Positions 1 through 5,136 of a DNA stretch of 5,136 bases are shown piece by piece; position 1 is the first letter of the stretch; each line of letters begins with the position of its first letter. The position numbers and the translations under genes were made by a program. Under the pieces are notes generated by a model, which made no database searches, was not told the DNA's origin, and saw nothing but the letters and a program-made list of their open reading frames with translations. This stretch comes from Clostridiales bacterium (lineage in GTDB: Bacteria > Bacillota > Clostridia > Lachnospirales > Lachnospiraceae), in the NCBI GenBank assembly GCA_021203285.1, contig JAJQBM010000108.1, forward strand, positions 1 to 5,136, written 5' to 3'.

Positions 1-33
1 TAGACCGGATGGTGCCAACGAACTGTCTTTTCT

Positions 34-1011
34 TTATTCTCCGGCCTCTTCCTTCTCCTCACGGATCAGGTCGAGGACCGCGGTCAGCTCACTCCCCACG
101 GGAGGCGCTGTCATCAGTTCCTGATGCTTCCCCTCCGGTGTGATATTGCACAGGACGTCACTCTCGCCGCGCTGACCCTTCTCAATCATATAATAATATA
201 CCTCGTCCGACTGCGGATTGTATATCACGTAGGCGGAGCGCGCCATGTGAGGCGCCAGATTCTTCTGCGGAAGCTCAACGCAGACCGCCGTCGTGTCCTC
301 ACTGATATTCAGCGACATGACACTGAAATCCTCCGCCGTGTACGGGCTGGGAATCTTGTCTCCGTAAGGCTTCGCGTACATCTCGCGCAGAAGCTCCGCC
401 CCGCGCTCCTCCAGATCCCGCACAAACTCCGCCTTGTCGGCAAAAAGCGTTTTCGGAATCAGCCCCTTCTCGACGGTATTGCGGGCGAGCACGGCAAACT
501 CCTCTTTGGTGACCTTTTTCACCTGCCGTCCCTGCGTCCCCGCCTGCGCGGTGAAATCAACCTCGAACGCACGGCGGTGAAAGATGAAGGGAGCTGTCTG
601 GGAGTTCAGCATAACGCCGTCCAGTCCGGTCTTGCTCTTCATGACGGTATCGATCACCTGCGACGCCGGCACGCGTATCATGTACGGGAAATCATTTGTC
701 TCCACAATCTTGTCCCGGGAGGTAAACGCCGGCGCGTACTTATTCCCCTTTGAGTCCGTGACTGTCAGCGGGAAGAGGGGAAATCCCTCCCCCTTTTTCA
801 GCGGCAGTCCGTTGAGCATCTTCATCACCACGCGGACATCCGCCTTTTTGGGAAAAGCCACCGGCACGATCACCTGAGAACTCCGGAAAATACGGATCAG
901 ATCCTCCAGCTTCTTTCGATCATTCTTTGACGCGTTGTAATCTGCCATGGCTGTCTCCAGCTTTGTGTTGTCCAGATTATACGCCGGGCGAAGTAAAATC
1001 TTACTGTCCAT
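34..1011 (-). CDS. SseB N-terminal domain protein
   Basis: A 325-residue soluble protein with an SseB-type N-terminal domain at about 12-150. Signs are the leading helix, the strand VIVPVAF, the hallmark KYAPAFTSRDKI (91-102), and the strand DGVMLNSQTAPFIF (131-144), matching the 'pAFTs ... g(l/v)xiNP' pattern of the family. E. coli SseB was named for enhanced serine sensitivity when altered; its biochemical role is unknown, so no symbol is transferred. Residues about 165-215 form a charged, probably helical linker. Residues about 225-318 are a second alpha/beta part (VMSLNISEDTTAVCVEL, SAYVIYNP, EVYYYMIEKG) that may match the SseB C-terminal region, with lower certainty. There is no signal peptide or membrane segment. 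The start at 1011 has AGGAG 7 bases upstream and the stop is TAA. It is the last gene of the cluster visible here; the 33 bases beyond it hold no terminator. The domain call is fairly secure, the function open. Confidence 0.82.
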   Translation of the reverse strand: MDSKILLRPAYNLDNTKLETAMADYNASKNDRKKLEDLIRIFRSSQVIVPVAFPKKADVRVVMKMLNGLPLKKGEGFPLFPLTVTDSKGNKYAPAFTSRDKIVETNDFPYMIRVPASQVIDTVMKSKTGLDGVMLNSQTAPFIFHRRAFEVDFTAQAGTQGRQVKKVTKEEFAVLARNTVEKGLIPKTLFADKAEFVRDLEERGAELLREMYAKPYGDKIPSPYTAEDFSVMSLNISEDTTAVCVELPQKNLAPHMARSAYVIYNPQSDEVYYYMIEKGQRGESDVLCNITPEGKHQELMTAPPVGSELTAVLDLIREEKEEAGE

Positions 1012-1018
1012 GTACTCT

Positions 1019-1023
1019 CTCCT
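1019..1023 (-). promoter_or_regulatory. Ribosome binding site of SseB-type gene
   Basis: AGGAG on the minus strand, 7 bases before the ATG at 1011 and directly after the stop of the preceding gene. The 14-base gap suggests translational coupling, so a premature stop in the upstream gene could lower translation of this one. Confidence 0.7.
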
Positions 1024-1033
1024 GATCAGCTCT

Positions 1034-1054
1034 CCATGATCCCGCAGATCATGG
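1034..1054 (-). repeat. Perfect 8-bp inverted repeat (hairpin)
   Basis: CCATGATC and GATCATGG are exact inverted copies separated by five bases (TGCGG on the minus strand). They lie inside the last codons of the interrupted gene, a few bases before its stop and the ribosome binding site of the SseB-type gene. No T run follows, so it is not a normal terminator. It could form an RNA hairpin near the next gene's ribosome binding site, or be chance. Confidence 0.55.
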
Positions 1055-1087
1055 CAATGCTCACATTAAACTGTTTGCGGTTCTCCT

Positions 1088-1099
1088 TGATCCGGATCA
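1088..1099. repeat. 12-bp perfect palindrome TGATCCGGATCA
   Basis: A self-complementary 12-base site holding two GATC tetranucleotides, within the coding part of the interrupted gene (codons for Leu-Ile-Arg-Ile-Lys). It lies 34 bases from the 1034-1054 inverted repeat. No known operator is recognised, and it may simply reflect codon choice. Confidence 0.4.
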
Positions 1100-1503
1100 G
1101 GCCGTTTTCCCGGTCCAGATAGAGAATTTTTGCGCCGAAAAATCCGGGCGACGCCTCAAACATCCGGGTCTGGTGCATATGAATATCACACCGCTGCCCG
1201 ACAAAACACAGATACGGATTAAAATGCTCGCTCCATGGGCGCACCTCCAGCGGCGTCTCCTTCTGCAGCATGCGCTCCGTCATGCGAACCTCCGTGATAT
1301 CCTTCACATAGGCTTTGTTTGCCAGACCATGCCTGCCCCGGAACTGAAACAGAATGTAGTTCCGGTCAGACCAGATGATGCCGACACGTGCATAGCCGAC
1401 ATCCTGTCACGACATGTTGATTGTTGCATATTTGCCGTGGAACTCGGAGCAGTCAAACTCCTTCCCCGGCTCATGAACCCGTTTGTTTGCAGCCATTCCC
1501 GTA

Positions 1504-1509
1504 CCCTTT
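1504..1509 (-). promoter_or_regulatory. Ribosome binding site of interrupted gene
   Basis: AAAGGG on the minus strand, 7 bases before the ATG at 1496 and just past the S1 stop codon. Its good placement shows that the interrupted gene's intended start is at 1496 and not at the downstream GTG. Confidence 0.65.
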
Positions 1510-2346
1510 TTATAAAAGCTTGATATTTTTCAGAAGGTCGCCCATGGAAGTGCCGATCGACTCTGCCTTCGGGATCGTTACCTTTACTTCCTCGTCCTTC
1601 TTTTTCTGCTCCAGCAGCGCTTTGATGCTCAGCTTTAGCTTTCCATTCTGTTTGCCGATCACCTTCACGCGAACCTCCTGGCCTTTTTTCAGGACATCCG
1701 ACGGATGCTTTACGCGCTCCAGCGCGATCTGGGAAACATGGACCAGTCCGGAAACGCCATCGCCCAGATCCACAAAAACACCGTAATCCTGAATGCTGTC
1801 AACCTTTCCGCCAAAAACGGTTCCGACCTCTATGGCAGACAATTTCACCTTCTTCGCATTCTCCCGCTCTTCCCTCAGAATCTCGCGTGCGGAGAGAACC
1901 AGCTTATCCGCCTCCTGATCGGCCGTGATTACACGCACCTGAATCTCTTTGCCGAGCCACTCATTCAGGTCATTGACTCTCTGCAGGCTGAGTCTGGAAG
2001 CCGGAATAAATCCGCGAATCCCCTCCACCATGGCGATCACGCCTTTATTTACCACGCCGGTAATCTCTACGGTCAGGTTCTCCTGAGACTCGTAGAGCTC
2101 TTTGATCTTTGCCCACGCGAGGAGCGTGTCGGTATCATGCTCGCCGTCGCCCATCATCTTGTAGGAGTCCTCCAGCGCCTTGCCCATATCATCCATAGAC
2201 TCCGCAGCAGCCTCCGCTGTCTCTGCAGCAGTTTCCTCCGCGACAGCCGTCTCCGCCGCCTCTGCGATGGTCTCCTCTGCAGCTGCTTCCGCCGCAGCGT
2301 CCACTGTTGTCTCTTCCGTTACTTTCGTTGTCTCTGTCGTTTCCAT
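1510..2346 (-). CDS. Two-domain S1 RNA-binding protein
   Basis: Predicted cytoplasmic RNA-binding protein of 278 residues. Residues 1-50 are low complexity, with 42 of 50 being Ala, Glu or Thr and a net charge near -14. A short helical linker (51-80) follows. The first S1 domain is at about 87-155 (VEITGVVNKG, GFIPASRL, LVLSARE) and the second at about 172-243 (GTVFGGKVDSIQDYGVFVDL, GLVHVSQI, KLKLSIKA). The second domain matches the canonical OB-fold pattern closely; the first is more divergent, as in S1-type repeats of Firmicutes. A Lys/Glu-rich tail ends at KNIKLL. Ribosomal protein S1 proper usually has four to six such domains, so this is a short S1-like protein related to the YpfD group. 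I infer a role in translation or RNA stability, but targets cannot be read from sequence. The start at 2346 is backed by AAGGAG (2359-2354), 7 bases upstream. It ends TAA, 13 bases before the next gene. Confidence 0.9.
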   Translation of the reverse strand: METTETTKVTEETTVDAAAEAAAEETIAEAAETAVAEETAAETAEAAAESMDDMGKALEDSYKMMGDGEHDTDTLLAWAKIKELYESQENLTVEITGVVNKGVIAMVEGIRGFIPASRLSLQRVNDLNEWLGKEIQVRVITADQEADKLVLSAREILREERENAKKVKLSAIEVGTVFGGKVDSIQDYGVFVDLGDGVSGLVHVSQIALERVKHPSDVLKKGQEVRVKVIGKQNGKLKLSIKALLEQKKKDEEVKVTIPKAESIGTSMGDLLKNIKLL

Positions 2347-2353
2347 AAAATAT

Positions 2354-2359
2354 CTCCTT
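2354..2359 (-). promoter_or_regulatory. Strong ribosome binding site of S1 gene
   Basis: AAGGAG on the minus strand with a 7-base A/T-rich spacer to the ATG at 2346. It is the closest match to the anti-Shine-Dalgarno consensus in the window and suggests efficient translation of the S1 protein. Confidence 0.8.
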
Positions 2360-2380
2360 ATAATTTGTTTTCGACATCAT

Positions 2381-3043
2381 TTATTTATTCTGATAACCCG
2401 CCGTATTCGTCAGGTTCCTGAATCGTTTATAATAGGTAAATATCGCCTTGCCCTTGATCTGGTCGCGACGCACAAAGCTGTAGGAGTACGCCTCCTCCTC
2501 CGTGACTGCCAGTCCTGCCGACACCGCCTCCGATGCCCAGACCCGGCTGTCCGCAGAGTTGTTCCGGTTGTCTCCGAGAACCAGATAACAGTCCTCCGGC
2601 ACCTCGAAATAATAGCCGTCATTCTCCCAGCTCCACTCCTCAAAAAGATAATTCTCCTCCAGCGGAATGTCGCTGCCGTCGATATAGATGCCGCCGTCCC
2701 GGATCTCCACGGTCTCGCCGGGCAGGCCGATCACCCTCTTGATATAAGTCTGCGACTCGTCCACCGGATAGGAAAAAAGAATGATATCCCCGCGTTCCGG
2801 ATCATCGAACCAGTAGGAAAACCGGAATCCGATCAGGCGGTCGCTCGTCATAATCGTCGTCTCCATAGAACCGGAGGGTATCGTCGCATTGATAATGATG
2901 AAACGGGTAGCGACAAACACGACAGCCACAACGCTGACAAACATACGGATCCAACTGAATACCTCTTTCCGTATATTGCGCTTGCGCTCCATCTCCCGCC
3001 GTCTCCTCATGGTCTGAGGCTCTTTTTTGTGACGAATTTCCAT
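2381..3043 (-). CDS. lepB: Signal peptidase I
   Basis: Membrane-bound serine/lysine protease (family S26) that cuts signal peptides from exported proteins on the outer face of the cytoplasmic membrane. The 220-residue product starts with a strongly basic cytoplasmic tail (about 1-27, rich in Arg and Lys). One membrane segment follows (about 29-52, FSWIRMFVSVVAVVFVATRF), and then the external catalytic domain. Catalytic Ser59 lies in IPSGSM and the general base Lys102 in TYIKRVIGLPGE. The conserved GDNRNNSADSR box is at 157-167 and KGKAIFTYYKRF is near the C-terminus. About 15 residues (roughly 169-187, acidic, EAVSAGLAVTEEEA) sit between the DSR box and the final strand, longer than in compact Bacillus Sip enzymes. 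The ATG at 3043 has GAGGAG (3053-3048) about 9 bases upstream; Met12 is an alternative without a comparable site. The gene is probably co-transcribed with xth upstream and the S1 gene 34 bases downstream. Confidence 0.96.
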   Translation of the reverse strand: MEIRHKKEPQTMRRRREMERKRNIRKEVFSWIRMFVSVVAVVFVATRFIIINATIPSGSMETTIMTSDRLIGFRFSYWFDDPERGDIILFSYPVDESQTYIKRVIGLPGETVEIRDGGIYIDGSDIPLEENYLFEEWSWENDGYYFEVPEDCYLVLGDNRNNSADSRVWASEAVSAGLAVTEEEAYSYSFVRRDQIKGKAIFTYYKRFRNLTNTAGYQNK

Positions 3044-3047
3044 GTCA

Positions 3048-3053
3048 GCTCCT
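3048..3053 (-). promoter_or_regulatory. Ribosome binding site of lepB
   Basis: GAGGAG on the minus strand within the 48-base gap between xth and lepB. It fixes the lepB start at 3043 rather than the internal Met12, keeping the basic N-terminal tail as part of the protein. Confidence 0.75.
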
Positions 3054-3091
3054 CAAATCGTCTGTCAGATCACTGCGGATTCGAAAGTCCC

Positions 3092-3847
3092 TCACAGATC
3101 CGCGACAAGCTCTACAGGGCAGTGATCCGACCCCATAACCTCTGTATGTATATCCGCGGACACCAGCGCATCCCGCAGACTGTCAGACGCGATAAAATAG
3201 TCAATACGCCATCCGGCGTTGGTCTCCCGCGCTTTCCGACGGTAGGACCACCATGAGTATACCCCTGTCTGCTCCGGATGAAAATACCGATATGTATCGA
3301 TTCTACCACTCTGAAGCGCGTTTGTCATCTTTTCTCTTTCTTCATCCGTAAACCCCGCATTGTGATGGTTGGTCTTCGGATTCTTCAAATCGATCTCCTG
3401 ATGGGCGACATTGAGGTCTCCCGCGTAGATGACCGGCTTTGTCTTCTCCAGCTCCTGCACATAAGAAAGGAAGTCATCCTCCCATTTCATACGGTAGTCC
3501 AGCCGGGCAAGCTCATTCTGTGAGTTCGGCACATAGACTACGATAAAATAAAACCGCTCAAACTCCAGTGTGATGACACGCCCCTCGTGATCATGCTCCT
3601 CTATGCCGATCCCGCGTGTGACGGAAAGCGGCGTCCTCTTTGTAAAAACAGCCGTGCCGGAGTATCCCTTTTTCTCCGCATAATTCCAATACTGCTCATA
3701 CCCGTCCAGCTCCAGGCTGATCTGGCCCTCCTGCAGCTTTGTCTCCTGCACGCAGAAGATATCGGCATCCGCCTGTTTAAAATATTCCAGAAATCCTTTT
3801 GTTACACAGGCCCGCAGCCCATTTACATTCCAAGATATCAGCTTCAT
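3092..3847 (-). CDS. xth: Exodeoxyribonuclease III (AP endonuclease)
   Basis: Mg-dependent 3'-5' exonuclease and apurinic/apyrimidinic endonuclease of base-excision repair (called exoA in Bacillus), acting on DNA in the cytoplasm. The 251-residue product is a single endonuclease/exonuclease/phosphatase fold of normal length. Visible active-site motifs, by family alignment from memory, are N7 in SWNVNGLRA, E35 in CVQETK, Y105 in VVYVPNS, D144 and N146 in AGDLNVAH, D216 in WRIDYF, and D241-H242 in GSDHCPVEL. No key residue is missing. I chose the ATG at 3847 because family members begin MKLISWNVNG and because AGGGG (3860-3856) lies 8 bases upstream. The frame could begin eight codons earlier at a GTG (3871), but no Shine-Dalgarno precedes it. 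The gene follows the rny terminator and lies 48 bases before lepB. It ends in TGA, which argues that TGA is a normal stop here. Confidence 0.96.
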   Translation of the reverse strand: MKLISWNVNGLRACVTKGFLEYFKQADADIFCVQETKLQEGQISLELDGYEQYWNYAEKKGYSGTAVFTKRTPLSVTRGIGIEEHDHEGRVITLEFERFYFIVVYVPNSQNELARLDYRMKWEDDFLSYVQELEKTKPVIYAGDLNVAHQEIDLKNPKTNHHNAGFTDEEREKMTNALQSGRIDTYRYFHPEQTGVYSWWSYRRKARETNAGWRIDYFIASDSLRDALVSADIHTEVMGSDHCPVELVADL

Positions 3848-3855
3848 GAACCATT

Positions 3856-3860
3856 CCCCT
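3856..3860 (-). promoter_or_regulatory. Ribosome binding site deciding the xth start
   Basis: AGGGG on the minus strand, 8 bases before the ATG at 3847. It lies inside the eight-codon GTG-initiated extension (GTG at 3871) and so supports the shorter protein. Confidence 0.7.
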
Positions 3861-3890
3861 GCGCCCGGCACATCGAACCGTTAGTATCAG

Positions 3891-3924
3891 AAAACCCGTA
3901 AACTCTCAGAAGAGAATTTACGGG
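3891..3924 (-). terminator. Factor-independent terminator after rny
   Basis: Read on the minus strand, a 13-base-pair stem is formed by 3924-3912 (CCCGTAAATTCTC) and 3907-3895 (GAGAGTTTACGGG). The loop is the four bases TTCT, and the stem is followed by TTTTCT. On the minus-strand RNA one position is a G-U pair, so the stem is unbroken. On the plus strand the same position would be a C-A mismatch, and the downstream run is not T-rich. The terminator therefore works for rny transcripts. It sits 52 bases past the rny stop and 43 bases before the preferred xth start. The U run is short, so termination may be incomplete. Confidence 0.85.
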
Positions 3925-3976
3925 GATCTGTTCATCATTCGTCCATTCTACGAATTGCGTACTATGCTGTGATATC

Positions 3977-5136
3977 CTACTTCGCGTAGTCTGTCACACG
4001 GCTCTCTCGAATCACATTGACCTTGATCTGACCCGGATACTCCAATTCAGCTTCGATCTGCTTGGAAATATCTCTGGCCAACAGCACCATGTCAGCATCG
4101 CTGACCTGCTCCGGAACCACCATAATACGAACTTCTCTGCCCGCCTGAACTGCAAAAGATTTCTCTACACCCTTGAAACTGTTCGTTATGTCCTCTAGCT
4201 TCTTTAATCTGTTTGAATATGTTTCCAGCGTCTCCCGACGAGCGCCCGGACGGGCTGCCGATATGGTATCAGCCGCCTGTATCAGACAGGCGATCAGGGA
4301 TTCCGGTTCCACATCTCCGTGATGCGACTCAACCGCATTGATCACGGTAGCCGACTCTTTGTACTTTTTGCAGAGTGCAACACCCAGCTGAATATGAGAG
4401 CCCTCCATCTCGTGATCCACAGCCTTGCCGATATCGTGAAGCAAACCTGCACGCTTGGCCAACCTGACATCTACACCGACCTCTGCGGCCAGCAGGCCCG
4501 CGATCTGTGCTACCTCGATGGAATGTTTTAACGCATTTTGTCCATAGCTGGTACGGAATTTCATCCGGCCAAGCAGACGTACCAGTTCCGGATGTATGCC
4601 GTGCACACCGACCTCCAGAGTGGCAGCCTCACCCTCTTCCCGGATGACGCTCTCGACTTCCTTCTGCGCCTTTTCAACCATTTCCTCGATTCTGGCAGGG
4701 TTTATACGGCCATCCACGATCAGTTTTTCAAGGGCGATACGGGCAACCTCACGACGGATCGGATCGAAGCTCGACAGGATGACGGCCTCCGGAGTGTCAT
4801 CGATGATCAGATCTACGCCTGTCATCGTCTCCAGAGTGCGGATATTGCGGCCCTCGCGTCCGATAATCCGTCCCTTCATCTCATCATTCGGAAGCTGGAC
4901 AACCGAAATCGTTGCCTCCGCCACATGATCCGCCGCACATTTCTGAATGGCGTTGACCACATAGTCACTGGCTCTCTTGCCCGCCTCTTCCTTTGCCCGG
5001 ATGTCCATCTCCTTGATCAGATTTGCCGTATAAAGTTTTACATCTTCTTCAACAGTTTTTAAGAGATATTCTTTTGCCTGTTCAGAGGTGAGTCCTGAAA
5101 TTCTTTCCAGTTCCTGAATGCGTTCCTCGTTTAACC
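3977..5136 (-). CDS. rny: Ribonuclease Y, 5' end cut by window edge
   Basis: Membrane-anchored endoribonuclease that starts bulk mRNA decay in many Gram-positive bacteria (family knowledge). The frame stays open to the right edge, giving 385 complete codons and a TAG stop. Full-length RNase Y is about 520 residues, so the membrane segment and much of the coiled coil lie outside the window. Numbering from the window edge, residues 1-70 are the charged end of the coiled coil ([16 protein letters not shown] is typical). A KH RNA-binding domain follows at about 73-140, with the GxxG loop in [12 protein letters not shown] (88-99). The HD phosphodiesterase domain spans about 200-295, with H204 in HSIEV, the metal-binding HD pair at 233-234 in LLHDIGK, the HH pair at 271-272 and D289 in AADTIS. 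All expected catalytic positions are present. ATG codons inside this frame, such as the one at 5008, are not starts, because the upstream codons are clearly RNase Y. A terminator follows the gene. Identification is very secure. Confidence 0.97.
   Translation of the reverse strand, partial: LNEERIQELERISGLTSEQAKEYLLKTVEEDVKLYTANLIKEMDIRAKEEAGKRASDYVVNAIQKCAADHVAEATISVVQLPNDEMKGRIIGREGRNIRTLETMTGVDLIIDDTPEAVILSSFDPIRREVARIALEKLIVDGRINPARIEEMVEKAQKEVESVIREEGEAATLEVGVHGIHPELVRLLGRMKFRTSYGQNALKHSIEVAQIAGLLAAEVGVDVRLAKRAGLLHDIGKAVDHEMEGSHIQLGVALCKKYKESATVINAVESHHGDVEPESLIACLIQAADTISAARPGARRETLETYSNRLKKLEDITNSFKGVEKSFAVQAGREVRIMVVPEQVSDADMVLLARDISKQIEAELEYPGQIKVNVIRESRVTDYAK

Larger units (their letters stand above)
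1026..1496 (-). pseudogene. Unrecognised 156-codon gene with in-frame TGA
   Basis: I do not recognise this family. The frame opens at the ATG at 1496, with AAAGGG (1509-1504) 7 bases upstream, 13 bases after the S1 stop. It runs 29 codons (ending ATINMS), meets TGA at 1409-1407, then continues in the same frame for 126 codons to its own TGA at 1028-1026. The sequence after the stop looks like genuine protein: QDVGYARVGIIWSDRNYILF, then alternating hydrophobic and polar strands, CFVGQRCDIHMH, and a final FNVSIAMICGIMES. No membrane segment or signal peptide is seen; it looks like a small soluble beta-rich protein. A downstream fragment of 93 codons could start at GTG (1307) but has no ribosome binding site. 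I read this as a recent nonsense mutation or a sequencing error in a real operon gene. UGA recoding is possible but not supported. An unusual GATC-rich inverted repeat lies at its 3' end. Confidence 0.65.

Noticed and set aside
1..33. A terminator or RNA gene beyond the SseB-type gene
   Set aside because: Only 33 bases are visible, with no stem of useful length and no T run on the minus strand.
124..753. A 209-codon plus-strand open frame rich in Arg and Leu
   Set aside because: It is antisense to the SseB-type gene and has the Arg/Leu/His-rich composition typical of shadow frames, with no ribosome binding site evident.
1026..1307. A stand-alone 93-residue gene starting at GTG (1307)
   Set aside because: No Shine-Dalgarno precedes the GTG, and the same frame has protein-like sequence upstream to a well-placed ATG at 1496. 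It is better read as the tail of an interrupted gene.
1026..1409. Genome-wide reassignment of TGA to a sense codon
   Set aside because: xth and the small gene both end at TGA where the known or expected protein ends. Reading past the xth TGA gives no conserved sequence and soon meets another TGA.
2180..3256. A 358-codon open frame on the plus strand
   Set aside because: It lies antisense to the S1 and lepB genes, which have full domain evidence. Its translation shows no recognisable domain, and its length follows from GC-rich codon bias on the opposite strand.
3848..3871. Eight-residue N-terminal extension of exonuclease III from GTG
   Set aside because: It has no ribosome binding site and is atypical for the family. 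The Shine-Dalgarno sequence of the normal start lies within it.
3848..3976. A promoter for xth between the rny stop and the xth start
   Set aside because: Only weak matches such as GATACT were found, without a properly spaced -35 box, so none is annotated.
1..5136. CRISPR array, insertion sequence, tRNA or defence system
   Set aside because: There are no spaced direct repeats, transposase frames, terminal inverted repeats or tRNA-like folds. Recognisable genes are housekeeping ones.

Overview
The window is ordinary chromosomal DNA from a low-to-mid-GC Gram-positive bacterium. A Clostridia member, probably Lachnospiraceae-like, is the best guess. The reasons are an RNase Y gene, a signal peptidase I with a single N-terminal membrane anchor, strong AAGGAG/GAGGAG-type ribosome binding sites and tight co-directional packing. 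This placement is inference from gene content, not from a database match. All genes lie on the minus strand, so transcription runs from high to low coordinates.

In transcription order: (1) the 3' three-quarters of rny (RNase Y), cut by the window's right edge; (2) a factor-independent terminator; (3) exonuclease III (xth/exoA); (4) signal peptidase I (lepB); (5) a protein with two S1 RNA-binding domains and a very A/E/T-rich acidic N-terminus; (6) a small unrecognised gene interrupted by an in-frame TGA at codon 30; (7) a protein with an SseB-type N-terminal domain, ending near the left edge. Genes 3 to 7 are separated by only 48, 34, 13 and 14 bases and have well-placed Shine-Dalgarno sequences. 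They look like one transcription unit downstream of the rny terminator, although I found no convincing promoter in front of xth.

Functionally this is housekeeping: RNA turnover (rny), base-excision DNA repair (xth), release of secreted proteins from the membrane (lepB) and RNA binding or translation (S1 protein), plus two genes of unclear role. I see no mobile element, CRISPR array, tRNA, rRNA or novel defence-like system. The most notable observation is the TGA that splits the small gene while its frame, ribosome binding site and protein-like sequence all continue intact. The next is a cluster of GATC-containing inverted repeats at that gene's 3' end. No gene-free stretch exceeds about 130 bases.
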